Of a stretch of 27,253 nt of DNA, positions 7,256 to 15,560 are shown piece after piece. Origin of the DNA: JBIICS01 sp044238735. GTDB taxonomy: Bacteria; Bacteroidota; Bacteroidia; UBA4408. The position numbers were made by a program, and so were the translations under genes. The notes under the pieces were generated by a model that worked only from the letters and a program-made list of their open reading frames with translations, ran no database searches and was not told the DNA's origin. Location: the NCBI GenBank assembly GCA_044238735.1, contig JBIICS010000024.1:1-27253 (forward strand), read 5' to 3'. Position 1 is the stretch's first letter; the number at the start of each line of letters is the position of its first letter.

Positions 7256-9175
7256 TTGTTCAACCAATTTTTCCCAATTTTCATTTTCTACTTTAAGCTG
7301 TTTTTTTAAGTCCTCATATTTATTAAAAAACTCTTTATCGTTTAAAGCGGCTTTATATTTATCAGGATCCATAAGCTGTTCATCCATTTCGGTAATTAAT
7401 CTTTCAAGTCGGCCAATTTCATCTTCTGCCTTTTTTATTTGATTTTGGATTTTTCTTATTTCTTTTTCCTGTTCTTTTTTCTCCTGATAATTTTGTTTGT
7501 TTTCGTTTGCTTTTAGCTCCTGATTTTGATGATTAGCTTTTTGTTTAAGCTCTAGTTCGTTTAGGTTAGAGATTTTGCGATAGCTCAGATACTCATTAAT
7601 ATCTCCAATAATTTCTTTGATTCCTTTATTCCTAAATTCATATACTTTATTGGTAAGCCCATTCAGGAAATCGCGATCGTGCGATACAACAATAACAGTG
7701 CCTTCAAAATCGATAATTGCATTTTTTAAAATTTCTTTAGATCGAATATCCAAGTGATTAGTAGGTTCATCCAGAATAAGTAGGTTGTATGGTTGAAGAA
7801 GAAGTTTGCACATGGCCAGTCTTCCTTTTTCTCCTCCCGATAAAACTTTTACTTTTTTATCTACCGTTTCTCCACTAAATAAAAAAGAACCCAGTAAAGA
7901 ACGTACTTGTTTACGAATTTCTCCGGTTGCAACATGATCAATGGTTTCAAAAACTGTTAAATCCGGATCTAATTCGTCGCTTTGATTTTGGGCATAGTAG
8001 CCGGTGTAGACATTATGACCTTTTGTAAATTGTCCAGTAAAATCAAGTAATTCGGCTAATATTTTAGAAAGTGTTGATTTACCCTCACCATTTCGTCCAA
8101 CAAACGCTATTTTTTCACCTCTTTCAATTGTAAAATTAAGGTTATCAAGAATTAACTTTTCACCATACGCTTTTGATAGATTTTCGGCTGTATAAACAAC
8201 CTTTCCCGACGATTGCGGGCTTTGAAATTTAAAACGAATACTATTGGTATCAGTTTCATCAACCTCAATTCTGTCTAATCTTTCAAGCTTTTTAATTAAT
8301 CCTTGAGCAAACGCTGCTTTTGAGGCCTTGTATCGATATTTGTCTATTAGTTGTTGTGTTTGTTCAATATATTTTTCCTGATTTTTAGCAGCGTTTTCCT
8401 GTTGTTCTTTTCTTTCTGCTCTAAGTTCTAAGTATTTAGAATAGTTAGCTTTATAGTCAAATGCTTTACCAAGTGATATTTCTATGGTTCGGTTTGTTAA
8501 ATTATCAAGAAAAGTTCTATCGTGCGATACCAGCATAATTGATCCCGGATAGCTGATCAGAAAATCTTCAAGCCATTGAATCGACTCTATGTCCAAATGG
8601 TTGGTAGGTTCATCCAATAAAAGGAGATCTGGTTTTTGTAATAAAATTTTTGCAAGTTCAATTCTCATTCTCCAGCCACCACTAAATTCATTGGTTAGAC
8701 GGTTAAAATCATTTCTTTCGAAACCTAATCCCAAAAGAATTTGCTCTATTTCTGCTTCTTTGGTGTATCCACCCTTATGTTGAAAATAGTCGTTTTTTTC
8801 AGTTAATTCATTAATTAAATTGTGATAGGCCTCCGATTCATAATCGGTTCGGGTAGTAAGTTCTTTTTCAATAACTTTAATTTCTTCTTGTATTTTATTT
8901 AATTCGGTAAAAGCTTCGGCGGTTTCATTAAACACCGTTTTCCCATGTTGATGCTTCATTTCCTGTGGGAGATAGCCTATGCTGAATCCGTTAGGAGTAG
9001 CAATCTGCCCTTCGTCTACCGATTGATTTTTAGCTAAAATTTTTAGAAGAGTAGATTTACCTGCGCCATTTCTACCTGTTAAACCAATTCTATCTTTTGG
9101 ATTAATTAAAAAAGAAACATTTTCAAATAAATTAACTCCACCAAAAGAAACAGTTATGTTGTTTACAGAAATCAT
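7250..9175 (-). CDS. ABC-F family ATP-binding protein (ribosome-associated, no membrane domain)
   Basis: A 641-residue protein with two ABC domains and no membrane segments, as in ABC-F proteins such as YheS, Uup and EttA, which act on the ribosome. Domain 1 has Walker A GRNGAGKST (about 34-42), signature FSGGWRMR (about 164) and Walker B LLLLDEPTNHLD (about 184-195). An inter-domain linker with the P-site-tRNA-interacting-motif position follows at about 245-305 and includes KYRYKASKAAFAQG. Domain 2 has GRNGEGKST (about 360-368), LSGGE (about 445) and LLILDEPTNHLD. The C-terminal 100 residues are a charged coiled coil. Length and tail resemble YheS. The start is the ATG at 9175, which shares its A with the TAA stop of the preceding gene; a TTG at 9187 would add only four residues. 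Whether it is a translation factor or a resistance ABC-F cannot be told from sequence. Confidence 0.93.
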   Translation of the reverse strand: MISVNNITVSFGGVNLFENVSFLINPKDRIGLTGRNGAGKSTLLKILAKNQSVDEGQIATPNGFSIGYLPQEMKHQHGKTVFNETAEAFTELNKIQEEIKVIEKELTTRTDYESEAYHNLINELTEKNDYFQHKGGYTKEAEIEQILLGLGFERNDFNRLTNEFSGGWRMRIELAKILLQKPDLLLLDEPTNHLDIESIQWLEDFLISYPGSIMLVSHDRTFLDNLTNRTIEISLGKAFDYKANYSKYLELRAERKEQQENAAKNQEKYIEQTQQLIDKYRYKASKAAFAQGLIKKLERLDRIEVDETDTNSIRFKFQSPQSSGKVVYTAENLSKAYGEKLILDNLNFTIERGEKIAFVGRNGEGKSTLSKILAELLDFTGQFTKGHNVYTGYYAQNQSDELDPDLTVFETIDHVATGEIRKQVRSLLGSFLFSGETVDKKVKVLSGGEKGRLAMCKLLLQPYNLLILDEPTNHLDIRSKEILKNAIIDFEGTVIVVSHDRDFLNGLTNKVYEFRNKGIKEIIGDINEYLSYRKISNLNELELKQKANHQNQELKANENKQNYQEKKEQEKEIRKIQNQIKKAEDEIGRLERLITEMDEQLMDPDKYKAALNDKEFFNKYEDLKKQLKVENENWEKLVEQL

Positions 9176-9594
9176 TATACATCCCAATCTTTAGCGGTTC
9201 GGTATACAGTGCCTTTAAAAATGGCGACTTTTTCATTTATTTGGTTTACTATTATAATCAAATATGTTCCAATTTTATTGCTCAAATTTAATTCTTCAAC
9301 GTGTGTTGTTAAAATATCTCCTTCTTTTACTTGGGTTAAATGGCTAATACTAGTTTCAATTGATACGCTCATTTTACCATGTCCGTTTGAGGCAAAGGCA
9401 AGAGCACTATCGGCAAGTGAATAGGTGATTCCTCCGTGGGCAATTCCAAATCCATTTAGCATTTCTTTTCTCACAACCATCTGTAGAATTGACTTTCCAG
9501 CTCCATCCTCCATTCGTTTTATTCCTAACCATAAACTAAAAGGATCATTGTTGTACATTTTATCTACAACTTTATTTGCTAATGATTTTTCCAT
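9175..9594 (-). CDS. paaI: PaaI-like hotdog-fold acyl-CoA thioesterase
   Basis: A 139-residue hotdog-fold protein of the PaaI group, which hydrolyses hydroxyphenylacetyl-CoA and related aryl- or acyl-CoA esters in the cytoplasm. The group signature is clear: GIAHGGITYSLADSALAFASNG, with the HGG at residues 53-55 and the catalytic Asp at residue 62, in the positions seen in Escherichia coli PaaI. The MEKSLANKVVDKMYNNDPFSLWLGI opening is also typical, read here in two parts: a helix, then DPFSLWLGI. It is coupled on both sides by TAATG junctions to the ORF6N gene and to the ABC-F gene. With paaG and paaH nearby, a housekeeping role in aryl- or acyl-CoA release is likely; the exact substrate is inferred. 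Confidence 0.9.
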   Translation of the reverse strand: MEKSLANKVVDKMYNNDPFSLWLGIKRMEDGAGKSILQMVVRKEMLNGFGIAHGGITYSLADSALAFASNGHGKMSVSIETSISHLTQVKEGDILTTHVEELNLSNKIGTYLIIIVNQINEKVAIFKGTVYRTAKDWDV

Positions 9595-10124
9595 TAATGA
9601 TCTTTCTTTGATTTGAAGCCTATTGGATTTCTGTTTAAATTATTAGTTTGGCATAATCCGTCCAGTGCTTGATTCATAGCATCGAATTGTTGTGCCATTT
9701 GAACTTCGATACTATTTATTCTCTGCTCTATAGCCATAACATCGCTGCTTGTTCTACTTAAATCTGTAAACATCCGAATAACGGATACATTATAATCAAT
9801 TGCCTCATTAGTATTTATAAAACAACTCAACATAGCCAATCCACTATCTGTAAATCCTAAAGGAATATAATTTTGTTTAGTCAGATTTGAATTCGGGAAT
9901 TCAGTGCAAAGTATGTTGTATTCACGTTGGGTTAAATTCAATAAAAAATCATCCGGAAAACGATCGCTATTTTTTTTAACTACATCCAGTAATTCTTGAA
10001 CAGAAACTTTAAAGAACTCTGCGACATCGTATTCAAACATCACTTGATCGTTGCTGAATTTAAATACTTTAACGATTTCGTTTTTATTTTCGGTCTGTTT
10101 AAAGTCTTTATTTTCTTCTTCCAT
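9594..10124 (-). CDS. ORF6N-domain protein (phage-antirepressor-like DNA-binding domain)
   Basis: A 176-residue protein. Residues about 17-118 match the ORF6N pattern: a strand-turn (VFKFSNDQVMFEYDVAEFF) replacing the common IRGxxVMLDxDLAxLY, then VKKNSDRFPDDFLLNLTQREY, then the highly typical YIPLGFTDSGLAMLSCFINTNEAI and NVSVIRMF. ORF6N domains are known mainly from phage antirepressors and from bacterial genes near mobile elements; they are thought to bind DNA. Residues about 125-160 form a short helical, possibly coiled-coil tail. The gene sits between paaH and paaI, and its start and stop each overlap a neighbour in a TAATG junction, so it is translated as part of the operon. No other phage gene is visible. 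Its role here is unknown; a local regulator is one possibility. Confidence 0.85.
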   Translation of the reverse strand: MEEENKDFKQTENKNEIVKVFKFSNDQVMFEYDVAEFFKVSVQELLDVVKKNSDRFPDDFLLNLTQREYNILCTEFPNSNLTKQNYIPLGFTDSGLAMLSCFINTNEAIDYNVSVIRMFTDLSRTSSDVMAIEQRINSIEVQMAQQFDAMNQALDGLCQTNNLNRNPIGFKSKKDH

Positions 10125-11278
10125 TACAGTTCAATTTTTTTTAGATCTAGTGCCAATTGTTTTAAAAGAACGGAGGCACGATAACGATCCTCCTCATATA
10201 ATTTATATAAATTATTTAATTGGTTTAGGATTTTCTGCCAACCTATTTCTTGACCCCACATCAGGAGTCCTTTGGGATAATTAACACCTTTAGTCATGGC
10301 TACTTCAATATCATTGGCCGAAGCTACATTTAAGTATACGCTATCTACTGCTTCATTAATAAGCATGCATACTATTCGATTAAAAATTTCTGTACCAAGT
10401 TCTTCATTTTCATTTGCTTTTGGTAAATTGGGTTGAGAATAATCGTAATAGCCTTTTCCACTTTTTCTTCCAAATCGATTTGATTCGTAGAGTCTTTTTT
10501 GTGTTAGAGATGGTTTGAAGCGAGGGTCGTAAAAGAATTGTTCCCATACCGATTCGGTAACCTTGTAATTGATATCATTTCCTATAAAATCCATTAATTC
10601 AAAAGGACCCATTTTAAATCCACCATAATGTTTCATGGCCCAGTCTATGGTGGCGTAATCAGCAATTCCTTCTTCAGCAATTCGAATGGCTTCTCCATAA
10701 TAGGAACGGGCTACACGATTAACGATAAAACCAGGAGTATCTTTACATATAACAGTTGTTTTTTTCCAACTGTCAATTATTTTTTTTGATTGCAAAACAA
10801 TTTCTTCAGAAGTTGAAATTGATGGAATAATTTCAACCAGCGGCATTAATGGGGCGGGATTAAAGAAGTGAATTCCAATAAATCTCTCGGGTTTGGAGCA
10901 GGCAGAGGAAATGGATGCAATAGACAACGAAGAAGTGTTGCTGGCCAAAATACATTCTGGGCTTACAATTTTTTCTAATTTTTCAAATAATTCTTTTTTA
11001 ATGTTGATGTTTTCAACTATCGCTTCAATTATTAAACCACATTCTTTAAAAGAATTTAAATCTGTGGTAAACACATGGTTGTTTAATATGGTTTTTGACT
11101 GTTCAGGATTTATTTTACCTTTTTCAGTAAGTTTATTAAGGGTATTTTCTAAATTTTCTTTTGCCTTGTGCAGTTGATCGTTATTGTTATCGTAAACAAT
11201 TACATTATGTCCTGCTGAAGCGCTTACTTGTGCTATTCCAGATCCCATAGCTCCGGAACCTATAACTCCTATTACCAT
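10124..11278 (-). CDS. paaH: 3-hydroxyacyl-CoA dehydrogenase (PaaH/PaaC type)
   Basis: A 384-residue NAD-dependent enzyme that oxidises 3-hydroxyacyl-CoA to 3-oxoacyl-CoA. In the phenylacetate pathway it acts on 3-hydroxyadipyl-CoA. The N-terminal Rossmann domain opens with GVIGSGAMGSGIAQ (dinucleotide-binding GxGxxG). SNTSS (113-117) and GIHFFNPAPLMPLVEII follow, with the catalytic His137 and its partner Glu149. C-terminal 3HCDH helices follow, including VNRVARSYYGEAIRIAEEG and GPFELMDFIG. The protein is shorter than E. coli PaaH (about 475 residues) but of a size common in Bacteroidota. It starts at ATG 11278, 34 bp after paaG, and its stop forms a TAATG with the ORF6N gene. Pathway assignment rests on the neighbours; beta-oxidation of other acyl-CoAs is possible. 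Confidence 0.9.
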   Translation of the reverse strand: MVIGVIGSGAMGSGIAQVSASAGHNVIVYDNNNDQLHKAKENLENTLNKLTEKGKINPEQSKTILNNHVFTTDLNSFKECGLIIEAIVENINIKKELFEKLEKIVSPECILASNTSSLSIASISSACSKPERFIGIHFFNPAPLMPLVEIIPSISTSEEIVLQSKKIIDSWKKTTVICKDTPGFIVNRVARSYYGEAIRIAEEGIADYATIDWAMKHYGGFKMGPFELMDFIGNDINYKVTESVWEQFFYDPRFKPSLTQKRLYESNRFGRKSGKGYYDYSQPNLPKANENEELGTEIFNRIVCMLINEAVDSVYLNVASANDIEVAMTKGVNYPKGLLMWGQEIGWQKILNQLNNLYKLYEEDRYRASVLLKQLALDLKKIEL

Positions 11279-11312
11279 GCTTTGAATTTATACATTAGGT
11301 TATATTCTTAAT

Positions 11313-12092
11313 TTATTCTCCTTTAAATAGGGGTGCTCTTTTTTCTAAAAATGCATTAACCCCTTCTTTATGGTCGAATGATTGAGCTGCTTCGGCTTGA
11401 AGAGCTCCTTCTCGGTTAAGCTGAACAAACAAGCTATTATGCATGCTTTCGTTTAATAATCTTTTAGTAAGGCCAATTCCTACTGTAGGCATTTGAGCTA
11501 ATTGTAAGGCCATTTTTGTGGATTCCTCTTCTAGCTTTTCGTCATCTGTCCATTTATAGATCATTCCCATTTTTTCAGCGTCTTCAGCACTAACTTTTTC
11601 GCCGGTAAACATTAGGGCTGCAGCTTTTTGGTAACCTATTAAGCGCGGTAATATATAGGTTCCGCCGCTATCGGGTATTAAGCCAATTTTAGAAAAAGCC
11701 TGAATAAATCCAGCGCTTTTTGCCGCAATTACAATGTCGCAAGCTAATGCAATATTGGCTCCCGCACCAGCTGCTATTCCATTAACTGCACATACAATCG
11801 GTTTTTCAATTAGTCTAAGCCGTTTAATAGTTGCATTATAGGTTTCCTCCACAATTTTAACGATACCAGGCCCGTTTGGATCTATGGCTTCGGCTAAATC
11901 TTGTCCGGCACAAAAGGCCTTTCCGCTTCCAGTTAAAAGGATTGCTCGCACAGATTTGTCGTTAGCCGCCTTATCAAGTGATTGCTGCAATTCGATAGCC
12001 ATTTGACGATTAAAACTGTTAAATTTGTCCGGTCTGTTTAAGGTAATTCGGGCAAGCCCTTGTTTAGTATCTGAATTAATAAATTCGGCCAT
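11313..12092 (-). CDS. paaG: Enoyl-CoA hydratase/isomerase, PaaG-like
   Basis: A 259-residue crotonase-fold enzyme. PaaG isomerises the ring-1,2-epoxide of phenylacetyl-CoA to the oxepin form and acts again after ring opening. The PaaG-type motif FCAGQDL (residues 60-66), the oxyanion-hole segment VNGIAAGAGANIALACD and IGLIPDSGGTYILPRLIG, with the catalytic Asp at about residue 141, are all present. The length matches E. coli PaaG (262). The ATG at 12092 (MAEFIN) is chosen over an upstream GTG at 12113, which would add seven poorly conserved residues. It is the first gene of the paaG-paaH-ORF6N-paaI-ABC-F operon. No paaABCDE monooxygenase, paaK or paaZ gene is present in the window, so full phenylacetate degradation cannot be claimed. 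Confidence 0.88.
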   Translation of the reverse strand: MAEFINSDTKQGLARITLNRPDKFNSFNRQMAIELQQSLDKAANDKSVRAILLTGSGKAFCAGQDLAEAIDPNGPGIVKIVEETYNATIKRLRLIEKPIVCAVNGIAAGAGANIALACDIVIAAKSAGFIQAFSKIGLIPDSGGTYILPRLIGYQKAAALMFTGEKVSAEDAEKMGMIYKWTDDEKLEEESTKMALQLAQMPTVGIGLTKRLLNESMHNSLFVQLNREGALQAEAAQSFDHKEGVNAFLEKRAPLFKGE

Positions 12093-12240
12093 TTTGAATA
12101 AAAATTTAAACACCTAATTTAAGAAATAAAGGTTATTGTTTGCACCTGACTTTTGCATCGTAACCAAACATTAAAAAAATTAATTTGTATTGAACTATTC
12201 TATAATTTAAACGTTTAATCATAAACTAATAATTTTATAA
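12093..12240. other. Divergent intergenic region between paaG and the T9SS haem-motif gene
   Basis: This 148-bp A/T-rich stretch separates two divergent genes and must hold both promoters. I see no hairpin, repeat or open reading frame. No element matches the Bacteroidota -33/-7 pair well: the nearest TAnnTTTG-like boxes on either strand have one or two mismatches and poor spacing, so I do not assign a promoter. Confidence 0.6.
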
Positions 12241-13074
12241 ATGAAACAATCTACCTTTTATCTGGTTGGTTTAACCGCTGTTACGATTATAGCTTCTACT
12301 TTTTTTATTCCTGGTCAATCTCATTCCAGAAGTTCGGGAGCGCCTGCGGGTTATACTAAATCTCCAGCTGATGCTAAAACATGTACTAATTGTCATAGTG
12401 GACCAGTTGCAACCTTAATTAATCCTGTTTTTACCACAGATATTCCTACCTCCGGTTATACGCCCGGATCCACTTATAATATTACGTTTAATTACACCAG
12501 AAGAGGGCATACCAAATTAGGTTTTGAAATTAGTCCGCAAACCAATAGTGGCGCTTTGTTAGGAACTCTAATTAATTCTAACCAAACTAAATTTGCCGAT
12601 AACAATCCCAAGTATATAACACACACTTCCAGCTCTAATAATTTTACCAATGGCGAGTCGACTTGGAGTTTTAAATGGACGGCCCCGGCAGCAGGTACGG
12701 GCACTGTAAATTTTTATGGAACATTTTTGGCTTCTAATAGTAATTTTAACGATGCAGGTGATTCAACCTTTTATTTTGTAAAATCCTTTAATGAAAGTTT
12801 GAGTACCGGATTAGCTGCAGGAACTTTTCAGGGTTCAAATTCTTTTAAAGCATCTATTAGCGATAATGTGGTAAAGATGTTTTTTAATTCTTCAACTCAA
12901 TTTCCTGCAAAAATTACTGCTTATGATATTAATGGTAAATTAATGGGTTCTATGTTGGTAGAGTCTAATAACGGATCTCCTGAAAATCTTGTATTAAGCC
13001 AATATGCAGGCGGTGTAATTTTTATTCATTTAATAGATGCAGAAGGTAAAATTTATTCGTCTAGGGTTTTATAA
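12241..13074 (+). CDS. T9SS-exported protein with one c-type haem motif (choice-of-anchor V-like)
   Basis: A 277-residue secreted protein. Residues 1-25 form a hydrophobic signal. Next comes SRSSGAPAGYTKSPADAKTCTNCHSG, in which C48, C51 and H52 make a CxxCH haem-binding motif. This opening, followed by a Reeler-like beta domain at about 60-200, is the pattern of choice-of-anchor V domains in Bacteroidota. The last 75 residues are a T9SS type A sorting domain (KMFFNSS..., ITAYDINGKLMGSMLVE, YAGGVIFIHLIDAEGKIYSSRVL), which directs export across the outer membrane and cell-surface attachment. Haem attachment would be periplasmic, before outer-membrane transit. The gene faces away from the paa operon; a 148-bp gap separates it from paaG. 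Function beyond surface display and possible haem binding is unknown. Confidence 0.8.
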   Translation: MKQSTFYLVGLTAVTIIASTFFIPGQSHSRSSGAPAGYTKSPADAKTCTNCHSGPVATLINPVFTTDIPTSGYTPGSTYNITFNYTRRGHTKLGFEISPQTNSGALLGTLINSNQTKFADNNPKYITHTSSSNNFTNGESTWSFKWTAPAAGTGTVNFYGTFLASNSNFNDAGDSTFYFVKSFNESLSTGLAAGTFQGSNSFKASISDNVVKMFFNSSTQFPAKITAYDINGKLMGSMLVESNNGSPENLVLSQYAGGVIFIHLIDAEGKIYSSRVL

Positions 13075-13078
13075 GATT

Positions 13079-15517
13079 TTAAAAGCTAAATCCTAAACTT
13101 AATTTTATGGTCAGATCATAATTGAAGCTACCGGTATTATAAGGGCCAAATCTGTAAAATGCACCAACTCCTAAATTGGAAAAAGAAGATTTTAAAATTG
13201 AATTAATTAATAGACCACTTTCGTAATATCCGCGTCTAAAATCTTTTAAAGCTATGTTTTTGTGCTGGTCTGGGTTGTTTAACATCCCAAAACCAGCATT
13301 TAAGCGTACTGCAATTCGCGGCTCAAATCGTTTAGACTTATAAAGTAAGCGTCCAAAATCGTGTAAAATAAAAACGGAGGCAAATTGATTTGCGGCAAAT
13401 TCATTCATTCGCATCGTTTCGAAGGAATTGTTTACAGAAACAGAGAGAGTACGTTTATTTGAACCTTGGCCGTTGTACAAAAGACTATAGGGTAATAATC
13501 CATTAATATAGCCAGCCAATAATTGAACATTAGTTCTTCCAATAAACTTTGTTTTAAAGCTTTTTTCTGCCTTAAAATCGGTTCTCCAATAATTAAGTTG
13601 TCCTTCAAAAAGTTGATTAAAACCCTTTACAAAATTTACAAAAAACACCGGGTAATTGGTGGGTTGCGTAATTTCAAAATTTCCAAATTTTACCTGTTTC
13701 TCGCCATAAGCATAATAAAGTTGAGCTCCGGCTTCGGTTATTACATTTTGTTTAACTAATTGGGCAGAATAATCATTTGAAGTATAGAAAAGATAATTCC
13801 GGGTATAACTGCGGTATTGTTGATTTAAGAATAAATTAATACGTGCGTAATGGAATGGTTTTAAATGCAATGACACTTCATATTTCTCTAACGAATCCAT
13901 TCGTTCAAGTAATATTTTTCGAAGATCATCACTAAGGGCATTAAAGCGTCCGGTGTTATAAAAACTGCTTCCTCCTGTTTCTGTTAGGTCTTGAGTAAAC
14001 GAAGCTCTAAGAAATAAGTATCGTGAAGGAATTAAATGAAAAGTAAGATTTGCTCCGTATTTTAAAGCTCGGTCGTTAGTGCCAAAAGCACCATAGGCAC
14101 CAAGACTAAAGATTCGCGAGAATTTAGTGTTTGTATTTAATGATGCACCCATTCTAAATCCCTCAAAATCATTGTAACTAAAGAATTTGTCCAAATCAAA
14201 ATCTAAAATTTTCCATCGTATTTTATTAGACAGTAATATTTCAGCTACTTTAAGTTTTTGATCAAATTTTTGTTTTTTCCCAACACTGTCAATCATTTGA
14301 TAGGTTCGTAGTTCTTTTGCTGATAACGAGTCATGACGATGTTTATTCCAAAATTCATCACTTTTTTTTGCAGCATCTTCCGCCTGAATAATTCCTGTTT
14401 CAGTAAAATCTTTTCGCTTTAAATCGGGATTTAGATTAATATCTTTCACGTATGTTCTTCCGATACCTACTGTTGTAAAATTGTTGATTTTAACATTTCC
14501 AAAAACGATGTCACTGTTTAATTGAGTTGGAAACCATTGGGTATTTTGTATGTATTCATATTTTTGTTGAATTTTAATAGTAGTGCCATCCTGGTCTTCA
14601 TTAGGTTGAGCTATTACATTACAAATAGCGTATTTATTGGTGGAAATATAGAGTAAACCCTTTAAGCCGTCAAAGTTTTTACCTTTTTTAGGTTTAAAAG
14701 AAATTACATAAATGGAATCCTTATTTTCATAAAGAGTATCCTCTATTAAAAAACTGTATTTGTTGAAAGTGCCCGAAGCTATCGGATTAATATAATCTTT
14801 ATCGGATATGGAAATTACTTCATTATAAAAACCAAAGGTCATTAATTGAGTAAAAAGACTGATGAATGAGGGGTTCTGAAAACCGGAAACTCTTGCGGCT
14901 AATATAGTTTCTGTTTCCTTGTCTGGCCGTTTGAATTTTTTTTCTGTTACTTGTTCAATTAAGAAAAGATGTTGTTTGTCCAGAAATTTCTTTGCCTTTG
15001 TGAAACTGGTATCATTTAAATCCGGATTCTTACTTGTATCCTGATGGGCAGTCATAATTAATTTTGAGTATGAAGTATAGGTGTAAAATGGTAACTGTTG
15101 AGGCGAATTAAGTTCTTTGTTTTTTTGCACTTTTTTAATTATTCGATGTGCAGGGTTTTCTCCTGGTAATATTACTACTTCGTTTAGTGAAAATTCGGAT
15201 TGTTCCAACTGGACATTGATTTTTAGAGTACCATCGGGTATTTTAATGGTTTTATTTTTATAACCAACATAACTTAGACTTAACGACTGAATGGTTTCAT
15301 TCGAAACAATCTTAAATCTGCCATCAATATCTGTTGTAGTGCCTAGTTGTTTATTGTTATAGGTGAGGTTAACAAAAGCTAATAATTCTTTTGTTTTTTC
15401 ATCGCTAACGGTTCCGGTAAGTGTATAATTTTGAGCGTAAATAAGTGATTGTAGGAGTAATAAATTGAGGATAATAGTAATCCGAATCCAACTTATATTA
15501 AAAAATGAGTATACCAA
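13079..15517 (-). CDS. DUF5686/carboxypeptidase-regulatory-like outer-membrane protein
   Basis: An 812-residue envelope protein of a family widespread in Bacteroidota. A signal peptide ends YAQ at about residue 29. A carboxypeptidase-regulatory-like domain follows at about 30-110 (TLTGTVSDEKTKELLAFVNL, GTTTDIDGRFKI, LSLSYVGYKNKTI). The DUF5686 region then begins (NEVVILPGENPAHRIIKKV), and the C-terminal half is rich in alternating beta strands ending in Phe (LTIKLSLGFSF), as in an outer-membrane barrel. Function is unknown. The start is unusual: the first usable codon is TTG at 15517, and no in-frame ATG lies between the upstream stop (15548-15550) and the signal peptide. It is divergent from the radical SAM gene across 43 bp and convergent with the T9SS haem-motif gene, four bases apart. 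Confidence 0.85.
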   Translation of the reverse strand: MVYSFFNISWIRITIILNLLLLQSLIYAQNYTLTGTVSDEKTKELLAFVNLTYNNKQLGTTTDIDGRFKIVSNETIQSLSLSYVGYKNKTIKIPDGTLKINVQLEQSEFSLNEVVILPGENPAHRIIKKVQKNKELNSPQQLPFYTYTSYSKLIMTAHQDTSKNPDLNDTSFTKAKKFLDKQHLFLIEQVTEKKFKRPDKETETILAARVSGFQNPSFISLFTQLMTFGFYNEVISISDKDYINPIASGTFNKYSFLIEDTLYENKDSIYVISFKPKKGKNFDGLKGLLYISTNKYAICNVIAQPNEDQDGTTIKIQQKYEYIQNTQWFPTQLNSDIVFGNVKINNFTTVGIGRTYVKDINLNPDLKRKDFTETGIIQAEDAAKKSDEFWNKHRHDSLSAKELRTYQMIDSVGKKQKFDQKLKVAEILLSNKIRWKILDFDLDKFFSYNDFEGFRMGASLNTNTKFSRIFSLGAYGAFGTNDRALKYGANLTFHLIPSRYLFLRASFTQDLTETGGSSFYNTGRFNALSDDLRKILLERMDSLEKYEVSLHLKPFHYARINLFLNQQYRSYTRNYLFYTSNDYSAQLVKQNVITEAGAQLYYAYGEKQVKFGNFEITQPTNYPVFFVNFVKGFNQLFEGQLNYWRTDFKAEKSFKTKFIGRTNVQLLAGYINGLLPYSLLYNGQGSNKRTLSVSVNNSFETMRMNEFAANQFASVFILHDFGRLLYKSKRFEPRIAVRLNAGFGMLNNPDQHKNIALKDFRRGYYESGLLINSILKSSFSNLGVGAFYRFGPYNTGSFNYDLTIKLSLGFSF

Positions 15518-15536
15518 GAAATAAGGTTTTGAAATG

Positions 15537-15555
15537 AAATTTAAGTCTTAAATTT
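15537..15555. promoter_or_regulatory. 19-bp interrupted palindrome in the divergent DUF5686/radical SAM spacer
   Basis: AAATTTAAG (15537-15545) and CTTAAATTT (15547-15555) are perfect inverted arms around one T. The element fills the middle of the 43-bp divergent spacer. The minus-strand sequence at 15543-15536 is TAAATTTC, one mismatch from TAnnTTTG and well placed for the DUF5686 start at 15517. It may be a shared operator or only a product of overlapping A/T-rich promoter boxes. Confidence 0.35.
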
Positions 15556-15560
15556 AAACC

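Noticed and set aside
9176..9187. TTG at 9187 as the start of the ABC-F gene
   Set aside because: It adds four unconserved residues. The ATG at 9175 forms a TAATG with the previous stop and begins at the conserved N-terminus.
9594..10124. A prophage or mobile island around the ORF6N gene
   Set aside because: No integrase, transposase, phage structural gene, direct repeat or attachment site is visible, and the neighbours are chromosomal metabolic genes.
10893..11177. Plus-strand open frame within paaH
   Set aside because: It lies wholly opposite a well-conserved enzyme gene and its product has no recognisable motif, so it is a shadow frame. The same holds for other antisense frames, for example 3765-4079, 4887-5171 and 5670-5915 opposite the RND pump.
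9175..12092. A full phenylacetate degradation cluster
   Set aside because: Only paaG-, paaH- and paaI-like genes are present; the monooxygenase, ligase and ring-opening genes are not in the window.
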